Below are positions 10,109 to 21,180 of a stretch of 64,000 bases of DNA, one piece after another; position 1 is the stretch's first letter; every line of letters begins with the position of its first letter. The DNA is taken from NCBI GenBank assembly GCA_951799425.1, contig OX637396.1, forward strand, positions 11,693,701 to 11,757,700. The letters are read 5' to 3'. A model generated the notes under the pieces. That model was not told the origin of the DNA. It worked only from the letters and a program-made list of their open reading frames with translations, and ran no database searches. Both the position numbers and the translations under genes were made by a program. The stretch is from Ilex aquifolium (lineage: Eukaryota > Streptophyta > Magnoliopsida > Aquifoliales > Aquifoliaceae).

Positions 10109-13100
10109 ATGGAAAATAGAGAAAGAGGACACCGAAACGGTCGAGGGGGTGGGCGGAACAACAACCAACCACCACCGGCCTTTGACCAACAAGTCTTCAT
10201 GGATGCTATAGGCACAATAGCGGCTAGCTTTGCACAAGCTAGCGCCAATGTGGGCCAAGGAGGCTCAAGTAACCTCCAAAATTTTAAGGCACATAAGCCA
10301 CCGACTTTCATGGGAGGGGCGGATCCGATGGTGGCCGACCTTTGATTTCAATAAGTGGATAAGATCTAAGAGGCTATACATATCACATCTGATGCCACTA
10401 AGATAAGGCTAGCTGCGTTACAGCTTGAAGGAGAGACCTATCTATGGTGGGATTGGGCAAAGGCCTCGAAGAATCTAGAGGCAATGACATGGGAAAAGTT
10501 TCGAGAGTTCTTCATGGGCAAGTACTTTTTGTCGGCTGTTTGACAAGCAAAAACTTGAGAATTCTTGGATTTGAAACAAGGGACTATGACAGTGATGAAA
10601 TACGTGGCTAAGTTCACCGAGTTAGCCCATTTTGCCAATGATTATGTGACCACAGACTTGGCCAAAGTGAGGAGGCTCGAGGATGGTTTGAAGTTGTCCA
10701 TCCGGAGAAAGATTGTGGGCCACCGCCTACAAGATTTGGACTCAATGGTCGAGACAGCTATGACCATTGAGAGAGAGGTGGAAAATGTAAGGGGCATCCG
10801 GGAGGAGGGTGCTAAGGACAAGAAGAAGGAGGGCCAATCCTCTTCTTCTAGTTCGGGAAAGAAGCAGAAGACTTCTGCCCCACAAGGGTTTTAAGGACAT
10901 GGCTGTGGTTATCAAGGCCAAGGCCAAGGTCAATCCTCCCAAGGCGGGAGAAACTTCAGGACTTCCTACCAGACAAACAAGATGACGTGTTTCATATGCC
11001 ACTAGCCGGGCCATATGAAGTGGGATTGTCCTCAGATGCAGGGATCCCAGAGTATCGGGCATCTCAGTCCCAATCATCGGTAGGGCACCCACATACTTAT
11101 TTCATTCCTCCTTACCCCACCATGGGTCAGGAAAACCATTTTCAGTTTTAGGGTGCTGCACAGGTCCCTACCACTTTACGAGCGGGGACTCCACAATCAA
11201 GCTAGATGGGCCAAGGACAGGGCTTATAGGCCGGGACTTCAGGGACCCAGGGGCGAGTCTGCGTCATTACTACTTAGATTGAACCAGTGGATCAGTCAGT
11301 TATTCATGGTACTTTTTTACTCTTTCGCTTATGGGCAAGGGTATTATTTGACTCTGGTGCATCTCATTCATTTATTTCTGCATCATGTGTAAGAGATTTG
11401 GGCTTAGAGGTTGAGACATTGGAAGAGCCATTGCATGTGAGTTATCCCCTAGGAGCTAGGGTATGCATTGGTCAGATATTTCGGGGTTGTGAGCTAGAGA
11501 TCTCAGAGATTCTACTCACCGTGGACCTTAGGATCATGGACATATCGGAGTTTGATGTCATCCTTGGGATGGATTGGTTGACGGCACACCGAGTCGTCAT
11601 CGATTGTGATCGGAAGAGGGTCACTACCTACACACCAGAGGGTATTTGTTTCAAGTTTCAGGTGAAAAACCATGATGTTTTACCCCAAGTGGTATATAAT
11701 CCCCGTTGGCATGAGCAGTTAATGGGTTGGCTTGTGAGTCTTACCTTGGAGGACGAGGCGAGACAGAAATTGGGTCTATCTCGGGTCATTTGTGAGTATG
11801 TGGATATTTTTTCGGACGAGTTATCGGAATTACCTCTACACTGGGATGTAGACTTCACCATTGAGTGACAACCTGGTGCATCCCCTATTTCTATGACTCT
11901 GCATAGAATGATACATGTAGAGTTGCAAGAACTCAAGATCCAGTTTCAAGAATTGTTGGACAAGGGCTTCATTATACCGAGTACCTCACATTGGGGTGCT
12001 CCGATGTTATTTTCTAAGAAGAAGGACAAGACCCTTTGGCTATGTATAGATTACCGGAAATTGAATCGAGTTACTATCAAGAATAGGTACCCTTTGACGC
12101 GAATTGATGACTTGTTTGATCAGCTGAGAGGGGTCCAAGTCTACTCCAAGATAGATCTACGCACGGGATACCATCAGTTGAGGATTAGAGAGGTAAATAT
12201 CCCTAAGACAGCGTTTGGATTGATGAATGCCCCGACGACGTTCATGGACCTTATCCATAGGGTGTTCCAACCCTACCTAGATCAGTCTGTCATTGTCTTT
12301 GTTGATGACATCTTGATCTACTTCAAGTCTGAGGAGGAGCATGATGGTCACTTGAGGGTTGTTCTCTAGACCTTGATGGACCATCAATTGTACGACAAGT
12401 TCAGTAACTTTGAATTTTGGCTGACAGAAGTGAAGTTTTTGGGATATGTGGTGTCGGCTTTGGACGTATCCGTGGACCCAAAAAGAGTTGAGGCAGTCAT
12501 GAGTTGGGAGAGGCTGAAGTCAGTCTTCGAGATACATAGTTTCTTGGGATTGGTAGGATATTACAGGAGGTTCATTGAGGACTTCTCTAAACTAGCTACA
12601 CCTATGACGAGATTGATCAGGAAGAAGATCAAGTTTCAGTGGGATGACTCGTGTGAGAGGGTATTCCAAGAGTTGAAGAACAGACTTACTTCAGCTCTAA
12701 TTTTGATAGTTTCGGAGAGGGGACAGAGGTACATAGTATATTGTGATGCCTCTAAGGACGAACTTGTGTGTGTATTGATGCAGTCCGAGAGGGTGGTAGC
12801 TTATGGTTCACGTTAGTTAAAAAGTCATGAACAGAACTACCCCACGCATGACATGGAGTTGGCGGCCATCATCTTTGTCTTGAAGACATGGTGCCACTAT
12901 TTGTATGAAGAGTAGTTTGAGGTGTTTTCGAACCATAAAAGTCTGAAGTACATCTTCACATAGCGAGACCTCAATATGAGGCAGCGCAGGTGAATGAAGT
13001 ACCTAAAGGATTATAACTTCACTTTGTATTACCATCTTGGTAAGGCAAATGTGGCGGTTGATGCACTCAGCCGGAAGTCACAGGGAGTCTTGACTAGTAT

Positions 13101-14610
13101 GGCTTCCTAGGAGTGGCAGATGCTCGAGACTATGGGGCAGTTCGGGCTACACTACATGGGTCAGAATCAGGGCATTTTGGGGAGTCTAGTGGCTACGCCT
13201 TCCCTACTAAGCAGGCTGATTGAGTCCCAGGGACAAGACACTGAGATATTGTCCATCAGGGAATGAGTACAGTCAGGTCCGGGTGACGAGGGCTGGGCCA
13301 CTCACACAGATGGTAGTCTTCGGTTCAGGAGAAGGCTTATGGTTCCTCAGTTTACGGATCTGAGATAGGAGATCCTTAGGGAGTTTTATTGCTCTCGTTT
13401 TGCTATACATCCAGGTGGCACGAAGATATACTGTAATCTTCGTTGCTAGTATTATTGGAGTGGGATGAAGATGCACGTTGGGGACTTTGTTAGTCGATGT
13501 CTTATGTGTCAGCAGGTCAAGACTGAGCACCAGAGACAAGCAGGATTGCTTCAGTCTTTGGAGGTGGCTGAGTGGAAGTGGGAGCACGTTACGATAAATT
13601 TTGTGAACCACTTGCCACGGACATCGCGGAGGCATGATGCGGTGTGATTGATGGTGGACCCGCTTATGAAGTCAGCACACTTCTTGGCAGTGCAGATGAC
13701 CTTCCCACTTGAGGAATTCTACAGATTGTATATACGGGAGATAGTCCAGTTATATGGGGTGCCCGTATCTATTGTATCAGATCAGGATCTCAAGTTCTCG
13801 GCCCATTTTTGGGAGAGTTTCTAGCGAGTCATGGGGACATATTTGATGATGAGCACAACTTTTCATCCACAGACGGATGGTCAATCAGAGAGGACTATCC
13901 AGACTTTAGAGGACATGCTACATACATGCGTCATTGATCTCAAGGGTAGCTGAGAAGAGTATTTACCTTTAGTAAAGTTCGCTTACAACAATAGTTATCA
14001 GGCAAGCATACAGATGGCAACCTATGAGGCACTTTATAGGAGGGCGTGCCGTTCTCTGGTTTGTTGGATGGAGGTTAGAGAGAGATCCTCTATGGGTTCG
14101 AATTTGGTTAGAAACACCTCGGAGAAGGTGGACTGCGCCGACAGATGACGGTGACCTCTGGAGTTCGAGGTTGGAGATCATGTCTTCTTGAAGGTGATGC
14201 CCAAGAGAGGAGTGGTAAGGTTCGGGAAACGGAAAAAGCTATCGCCGAGGTATATCAGACCCTTTAAGGTACTCGAGAGGATTGATACAGTTACTTACAG
14301 GTTGGCGTTATCGCCAAATTTATTAGGTATTCATGCGGTATTCCATGTCTCCATGCTCCGGAAGTACACTCCAGATCCCACACATGTGGTGGATTGAGGT
14401 GAGTTGGTTGTTGATGTAGATGGGACCTTTGAGGAGGGACCGGTGCGTATGATGGATGACCGAGAGTAAGTTTTGCGAGGTAAGACCGTGAGGGTGGTGA
14501 AGGTGTTGTGGCAGCACCGAAGTGTGGAGGAGGCGACATGAGAGCGTGAGGACACTATATGTACCAACTATCCGTTTTTGTTCGAGAATGGAGGTACATT
14601 CTTGTCGTCA
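10109..14610 (+). pseudogene. Decayed gag-pol of the old Tekay-like element
   Basis: Recognisable parts in order: a gag N-terminus ([32 protein letters not shown]) and retrotransposon gag core; a protease block with [11 protein letters not shown]; reverse transcriptase ([24 protein letters not shown]); RNase H (YIVYCDASKDE); integrase zinc finger and core; then a C-terminal GPF...LSPxY module and a remnant of a type II chromodomain. Each part aligns by eye with the better preserved copy at 30600-35191. The region carries well over ten breaks and cannot make a polyprotein. The clade call (Tekay/Del chromovirus) rests on gag wording, 2.5-kb LTRs and the purine tract. Confidence 0.9.
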
Positions 14611-14689
14611 TAAGTGTTATATGACTTGTTGCATATACATGTGGTCGAATGTGTATGTGTGTCTAAATTTCGGGGATGAAATTTCTTTT

Positions 14690-14702
14690 AAGGGGGGAAG
14701 AA
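14690..14702 (+). other. Polypurine tract
   Basis: AAGGGGGGAAGAA directly before the 3' LTR start, the plus-strand primer used in LTR element reverse transcription. The preceding text TTCGGGGATGAAATTTC is also typical of Tekay-type elements. Confidence 0.88.
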
Positions 14703-17223
14703 TGTAAAACTCAGGAAAATTTAAATTTTTATGAAAAAGGGCAAAACAGTATTTAGTCGCTACAACACAGGTTGAAAACCCAGATTTTTTTAGAACTCGG
14801 ATGATGAAACATATCTCACCGTTGGATTCATCTCACGAAATCTAGTTACCCAGTCAATTTTCGTTGAATTTCGAGACAATTGAATTTTTTGTGTTTTACG
14901 ATGCGATCGGGTGTGGCGTGACCAAAATAAACTCAATCAAATTTTAAATTTTCGAAACATGAAAAATAATTTAAAGTTAGTTAAGATAAAATATATTGAA
15001 CTTCAAACGGGACGAGAATTAATCGATTCGGGACAAAAAAAAATCGGATCAGGAAAAGACAGGAGGTGTGGCGCATTGTGGGCCAAGCATCCAAGGGGTA
15101 TAAAAAGGGGAAAAATCTATTTTTTTTCCCTAATTTGGCTGCTGAATTTCGATAGAGAGAGAAAGGGAAGAAGGGAGAGAAAATCAAGGGTTTCTTCATC
15201 TTCTTTTTGTAGTCTAGGGCCAACCTTTGGTCGAATTGCTTCGGGTCAAGAACTAAAGTTCATCTATTCGATGAGAGTTACGCTTACGTACCAAAAATCG
15301 GGGATTTTGACGAAGTCTCAATAACGAAATTTTTGGAAATCAAATTCTAAAGCTTGAGTTGGGTTTTCTTAGAGTTCCTACCATTCGTATTATGCTTCAA
15401 GAGGTAGGGTTCTTCTCCTAGCTAGGTTTATTTTCAACCTAGGGTTTCGTATGAAAATTGGTAGCATGACTTGAGATGAAATCTTTTGTCTAAATGTATT
15501 TTCAGTGTGACTAGAGTATGAGAAATGATATAAGAATGTATAAAACCAATTTTTGCATGAATTGGATTTTGGGTGATATTGCTTGTTTTGGTAATTTCAT
15601 GAGAAATGTGTTGATTGGGCATGCTATAGATTTACATTTATGCCTTGAAGGTATTTGATAAAATACCTAAGTTGATTTAGCATGTTAGTTTCATTGAAAA
15701 CGTTATAACATACTTGGTGAAAATTGTGCAATGTAATTATATGTTCATGATATAAATAACATTGTGAAAATGATGTATGTCATATTGCATTCATGATATG
15801 ATGAACATGACATTGGAATTGCAATTGTATATTACATTGTATATGCACGGGAAGAATCACATTCGTGGGCACATGACATGGGTGTGGGGTGTGTGCATGG
15901 TTTTGGATCAAACACCATTCTTGGTGGATGATGCGTGGGCTCAGGAAAGTTGGACCAAGGTTCGATTGAGTCGCATGGATTGCATTGAAAATAGGGTCGG
16001 GGTTAGCAAGAAGGGCTAGATTGTCCCTCGGGTGCAAGACCCGGTGGTTTAAATACGCACTCTGTTGGTATTGAGTTCATAAAGTGTGTCGGCATATGCG
16101 GAGCCGTTGGTGGAAGTCCATAAATGTTGTGTCGGTTGGGTGCCCGTTGGTGAAAGTCCATAAATACCCACCCCAAAAAAGACCCGGGATTTATAAATGT
16201 TCATTGGATGTGTAACATCAATGGTGGGGGCTCGGAATGCCCGGATTCATACGCATGACATTGCATGTGTTATGTGAGCCAGTGAAGGCTCGGGTTGCGT
16301 TGCATGTGTTAGCCTCACCTCATAACATGACATGACATTATGACATTCATTCTTGAAGTTATATGTTCTTGGATGAATGTTTGTTTGATTGTTGAATGAC
16401 ATGTGAGCATTTCATATGCATTTAGGTTGAGAAGTAGCTTCTTTAGGAGATACCCTATTGAGTGTGGCTCATCCTTTATGCGGACAACATTTTAGGTGCG
16501 GGACAAGCGCCGGTGGATGGCTCTCACTTGGGCCCTCATTGATAAAGGAAGCCGAGTTGTGGCTTTAAATTACATTTTTGTAAAACAAGTGTGTAATTAG
16601 TTTTTGGATATGTAATAGTGTATAAAAGATTGTAAAATGAACTCATATGAACTATATTTTGTGTAAAATTTGATGTTATATGAGTTTGGGTAGATGTTAT
16701 ATGAGATTGGATGAGTTGGAATTGAAAAATGATTGAATTGGGGGCAAACTGGACTCTTGTACTGGTAGAATATTGATTATCTACCGGCAGAAAAATTTCA
16801 GAGAGCTCTTCTACCAGTAGAACGTTGATTATCTACCGATAGAAAAATTCCAGAGAGCTCTTCTACCGGTAGAACGTTGATTATCTACCGGTAGGTCCTC
16901 TTAAATTTTCAGAAATTTAAAATAATTTTGTCAAGCATTTGGCGCTTGAGTCATTTTGTTCAAAGGATGTGAATGGAGTAATATTAAGGACAAATTGATG
17001 TATATTGGACATTGGAATGATTAAGTGATTGAAATGTACACAAGTTATGCGTTTGGGAGTGTCCGGTACAAGGGAGACTCTGCCTAAACTTTGTGTTGGT
17101 TATGACCCCGATGAAGGAGATGTTATGTCGTGGTGTCGGGTTATGCGGCATTCACGGGTACTTTCGCGGGTTGATGGGTGATCAACGGGTTGACAAATGA
17201 CCCCCGATTTTAGGGGCATCACA
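14703..17223 (+). repeat. 3' LTR of the old Tekay-like element
   Basis: A 2,521-bp LTR, TGTAAAACTCAGG to GGGGCATCACA. TATA box TATAAAAA at 15099-15106. It has no insertion and so gives the ancestral layout of the interrupted 5' LTR. Its palindrome array (16755-16893) is better kept than that of the 5' copy. Confidence 0.93.
16755..16893 (+). repeat. CTACCGGTAG palindrome array in U5 (3' LTR copy)
   Basis: Six units: TACTGGTAGAA, CTACCGGCAGAA, CTACCAGTAGAA, CTACCGATAGAA, CTACCGGTAGAA and CTACCGGTAGGT, alternating with GTTGATTAT and AAAAATT(T/C)CAGAGAGCTCTT spacers. The last two keep the perfect 10-bp palindrome. Confidence 0.82.
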
Positions 17224-17288
17224 ATTCGCGGTGTATCTTTCATATCCGGTGTTTGCACCATTTGAAGCGAAATCCACATCCGATTATC

Positions 17289-18718
17289 TTACTTGGATTC
17301 ATTTAAGGTTTCTTCATGGATTGTTTCATTGTCTATGTCTTTATTCTCTCCATAAGCATCACATTTATTTTTGTATTTTGTTGTTTTAAGTTTTTCCAAG
17401 GCATCAATGATTTTCTCCATCATGGTAACCACTGAATCTACTTTGCCAGATAGGTTATCCTTGATTTTGACCACTGATTTTTTCAAGGATGAAAATCTTT
17501 CTTCCCATGACTGAAAAAAATAATATTAAATTATCTTGTACACATAATTAGAAATAGAAATAATCAGAGTCACTTATATACATAACATCATTACACATAC
17601 TTTGGATAGACCACCACCTGCCTGGCCTATGTTAGGATCCTCCTCAATTTTGCATGGAACAGGTAAACACATTAAGTGGAACAGGTGGCTATGCATTGAG
17701 GGGGGCTACTCCTACAATTGGAACCTACAACATACATAACTCTCAATCATAACTCTAACACTCTAATGATCAAATTGAAATACATACACATCACTTATTA
17801 ACAAATAATGACAACGGATACCTATTTCATATTTGTCAACTTCTTAAAGATAGCCACACCATTTTTTATTTTCAAATCACCCCATGCTCCAATGCGGGGA
17901 ATTGATTGGCACAAGTGAAACCATGTGGGTGTCAGGTGCTGAAGATAAAAAATCTCTAACAGGTAACTAATCTAGATTAGAACAACCTATAACAAGCAAC
18001 TACTCTCAATTTGAAAGAAAAACAATAGTAAGCACAATATCTTTCTGGTAATTAATACATTACCTTGAGAATTAGCAGACAACCACTAATGTTGTTTTGT
18101 TCATATGTCTTATATTTTTTCACCCCCTTAATCAGGGCATCAAACACCAACTTGGCCCAGTTCTTCGCTCCCAAAGAACCAACCTCCACCATAGAATGGA
18201 GGAATGAGCTACTAATTGAAGTCTTTGTTGTAGGACACAATAGACATCCTAGTACAAATAAGATAAAGATACACCGAAAGTCCCCTGAATCCACTTTCAT
18301 TTCATCCAATTTGTTATTTAAATAGTTCATTGGAATATCTTTCATTCCAGTGAACATGGAATTACAGATTCCCTTTATTCTTTCATAGGGGCCACTCGTC
18401 TCCACATCTATCCTCCCATATCTTAACCCCAATATAGATTCTACATCCTTAAGAGAGAACTTTAAGGATTTCCAGTGAATATTCAACACATGAGTCAAGG
18501 TCAAAGTGTTCAACCACCTAGTCACACAAATCTCTCCTCAATATTTTGCATTTGAGGCTTAACAAACCTCTAAATCCAATCTCTTCAACCCCATATTTTT
18601 GTTCATTGCTAAACCTCTCTATTGAATTCACCATCATTCCTGGTGAAAATCTGGTTCTCAACTGGACCATCAAACATCTGTCATTATACAACACAAAAAA
18701 TAAACACATGTCACACAA
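17289..18718 (-). pseudogene. Plant mobile-domain/DUF1985-type gene remnant, multi-exon
   Basis: Minus-strand blocks in order. 18718-18518: KYGVEEIGFRGLLSLKCKILRRDLC. 18525-18055: LNIHWKSLKFSLKDVESILGLRYG, then FILFVLGCLLCPTTKTSISSSFL and NWAKLVFDALIKGVKKYK. 17943-17823: HLTPTWFHLCQSIPRIGAWGD. About 17730-17600: IVGVAPLNA and PPVPLNVFTC, with stops. 17515-17289: a coiled-coil-like tail, SLKKSVVKIKDNLSGKVDSV. Good splice signals separate them (donor after CTCAAG at about 18061; acceptor TTCAG before CACCTG; TTTTTTCAG before TCATGG). The wording matches a domain common in plant proteins linked to Mutator-type transposons with Ulp1 proteases. A frame change near 18524 and stops near 17690 suggest decay. 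No Ulp1 protease domain is visible. The LTR element lies only 65 bp past the last stop codon. Confidence 0.55.
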
Positions 18719-19745
18719 ATAATTTAGTATTATGATTTACCTTTACTTTTAGTGTAGATTTCTTTTTGCAAAACTCTTTTTCTTTTTTTGATGACTTTGT
18801 CATCTCTATTTATTTTTCTTTCTCACAGTCTTCCATATTCTTCCATTGTAGTCCAAGTTGTTTCATGAACTGAATTAGTGAGTGAAATGGTTATACAAAC
18901 ACATATGCAACATATCCCTTACACAGTGGAGAATTATAGAATATCCCTTACCCCATGGTCGAGTTTTTTATTTTCCTTCCCTTTCATTGTCTTCAAACAA
19001 TCCTTGCTACAGTGGAGAAATAATATCATCAATGACATACAAATAAGATCAATAAAACTATTTTAATATTTAGATTATACAAATCTCTCACTAATAAAAA
19101 ACCTATGAGCTTGTTGGCCGATCAGATTCACTTGAGCTCTTCTTCCCCCTGAATATAAAATCCACCATTAACCATAAAAATAGTTTCATTAGTTTGTGCT
19201 AAACAACAGAACTTATATAGGCTGAGATTAAATAGGACTTACATTATAAATATTCTTAACTGGGATTAAAAATATTAGAGAGGATGAGGAGATTATCACC
19301 ACTTTAGTAGACTTGAACGAGGAACCGAAACGAAAGAGAAGAGAAGAACTCAGAAAAGAAAGAGAAAGAAGAAAAAAAGTGAACCAACAACTCCAGCTAT
19401 TAGAAGCTACTAAGTGTTTGGAAGAAGTAAGATGAATGAATTTGGGCGGGAAATGGTTTAGTATTGTGTCAAAATTTCATTCGTCCATACGTCGATATAT
19501 TATTGCCTCAGCTTGAATTGATTTGGATCCAAATAATAATCAAACGGGTTACACAGATTGTGGGATGTCGGGCTAGATAATTAAAATTTATTTTTTATGT
19601 ATTATATATTTTTATGTATTATAATTCAAGTCAATTAAAATTATATTTTGTTACTATTAAAATTTGACCTCATTATAATTTGAGCCGAAAAAATAATCTC
19701 ACATTTGAATTTTATGCCAAATTTTGATACATAAAAAAAATGTAA
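18719..19745. other. Intergenic / possible 5' region of the minus-strand remnant
   Basis: Mostly AT-rich. Bases 19262-19435 are purine-rich on plus and read as an open basic, acidic stretch (EDEEIITTLVDLNEEPKRKR, then many RKER repeats, ending EATKCLEEVR). Read on minus, the same segment is CTTT-rich like a plant 5' leader. Neither use is proven. Confidence 0.35.
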
Positions 19746-19749
19746 TAAG

Positions 19750-19938
19750 GTTGGGTTTTCTTCAAGGTTCTTCGGATTTGGGTAATAAGATTGGGGTTCT
19801 TGAATTCAATTTCGGGCTCTTCCGTTTTGGGTAATAAGATTGGGTTCTTGAATTCGATTTCGGGTTCTTCGGTTTTGGTTAATAAGATTAGGTTCTTAAA
19901 TTTAATTTCGGGTTTGGGTTCTTGAATTCGGTATTTGG
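19750..19938. repeat. Tandem repeat, about 50-bp unit (GGTAATAAGATTGGGTTCTTG)
   Basis: Three to four imperfect copies of a unit containing GGTAATAAGATTGGGTTCTTG(A)ATTCGATTTCGGG and TTCTTCGGTTTTGG. No coding frame. Confidence 0.7.
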
Positions 19939-19961
19939 GTAAGTCCTGATTTTAATTAGGA

Positions 19962-20235
19962 TTGGTAAACTTGATCGCTACACATGTAGGACCGATCCTG
20001 ATTTAGGCCCTTGATCCGTAGTCTTGATCACAAAACATGCCAGATCGGTCCTGATTTAGATCGGTAGTCTTCATTGCAAAATATGCCAGATCGGTCCTGA
20101 TTTAGATCAGTAAACTTGATCGCTAAACAAGCCAGGACCGGTCCTGATTTAGATTGGTAAACTTGATCGCTAACAATGTCATGACCGGTCCTGATTTAAG
20201 ATCGGTAAGCTTGATCTAAGACCGGTCCTGATTTT
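19962..20235. repeat. Tandem repeat, about 47-bp unit (GATCGGTCCTGATTTAG)
   Basis: Five to six copies of a unit built from CTTGATCGCTAAACA, GCCAGGACCGGTCCTGATTTAGA and T(C/T)GGTAAA. The centre GACCGGTC is a perfect palindrome in some copies. It runs straight into the palindromic minisatellite at 20248. Confidence 0.78.
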
Positions 20236-20247
20236 AAGAAAGAAAGA

Positions 20248-21180
20248 AAAAAAGTGGTAAACTTACCAAGAAAGTGGTAATCTTACCAAAAAAAGTGGTA
20301 ACCTTACCTATAAAAAGTGGTAATCTTACCAAAAAAATAGTAACCTTACCCAAAAAAATGGTATTCTTACCCTAAAAGTGGTATTCTTACCCAAAATTGG
20401 TATTCTTACCCAAATAGTAGTAATTTTACCCCCAAAAGTGTTAAATTTACCAAAAAGATGGTAACCTTACCTGTAATATTCTTGCGCAAAAAGTTATGTT
20501 CTTGTCTAATCAGTGGTAACCTTCGGCCAAAAATTAGTAACCTCACCAATTTTAAGGGTGGTAATTTTATTAAAAACGTGGTAACCTTGCTCCCATAAGT
20601 GGTATTATGACCCAAAGAGTTGTAATCTAGTTGTATTCTTACCTCATTAGTAACTATAGCCCCAAAAGTGGTAACCTTAGCTATCAAAAGTGGTAATCTT
20701 ACCAAAAGAAATGGTAACCTTACCTAAAAAAGTGTTGTTTTTACTAAAAAATAAAAGTGGTAAGAATACCCAAAATTGGTAATTTTACCCTCAATACGTT
20801 GTATTCTTACCCAATCAGTTGTAACATTACCCTACCCTCAATAAGTTGTAATCTTACCCCCCAAAAAAAATTGTATTCTTACCCCTAAATTGGTAACCTT
20901 ACACCTCAAAAGTAGTAATCTTACCGGAAAAAAAAAGGTGAAAACCTCACCTAAAAAATGGTTTTCTTACCAAAAAGTTGTATTCTAACCCAAACGGTGG
21001 TAACCATTTTTTCAAAAGTGGTAATCTTACCTAAAAAAAGTGGTAATGTTACACCTAAAAAGTTGTATTTTTATCCAAACGGCTGTAACTATTTATTCAA
21101 AAATGGTAATCTTGCCTCAAAAAGTGATAATTTTACCCAAGAAAATGGTAATCTTGCATAAAATTGGTATTCTTACTAAC
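20248..21180. repeat. Minisatellite of about 40 short palindromic units, GTGGTAATCTTACCAAAAA
   Basis: A 930-bp array with a period of about 20-22 bp. The core is GGTAA-NN-TTACC, a 5-bp inverted repeat around two bases, followed by an A-rich spacer. Middle bases vary (TC, CC, AC), as do arms (GGTATTCTTACC, GTTGTATTCTTACC). Chance reading frames cross it on both strands because of the repeat; none is believable as a gene. Confidence 0.88.

Larger units (their letters stand above)
5544..17223 (+). mobile_element. Old Tekay-like Ty3/gypsy (chromovirus) LTR retrotransposon
   Basis: A full-length but ancient element: two LTRs starting TGTAAAA and ending ATCACA, a primer site TGGTATCAGAGC, gag-pol in the order gag-protease-reverse transcriptase-RNase H-integrase, a chromodomain-type tail and a purine tract AAGGGGGGAAGAA. 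Flanks ATTTG (left) and ATTCG (right) look like one 5-bp target duplication with a single C-to-T change. The two LTRs differ at roughly one base in eight to ten in the parts I compared, mostly transitions, so it is far older than the related element at 27830-38228. The coding part is heavily broken, with well over ten breaks. Its 5' LTR carries a later insertion (6924-8629). A fossil. Confidence 0.93.

Noticed and set aside
19453-19465. GGGCGGGAAA as an E2F-type promoter site
   Set aside because: A single short match in an undefined promoter of a decayed gene; chance is likely.
20406-20705. A 99-codon minus-strand frame across the minisatellite
   Set aside because: It exists only because the 21-bp unit lacks stops in one frame; the peptide is a degenerate repeat of the unit.
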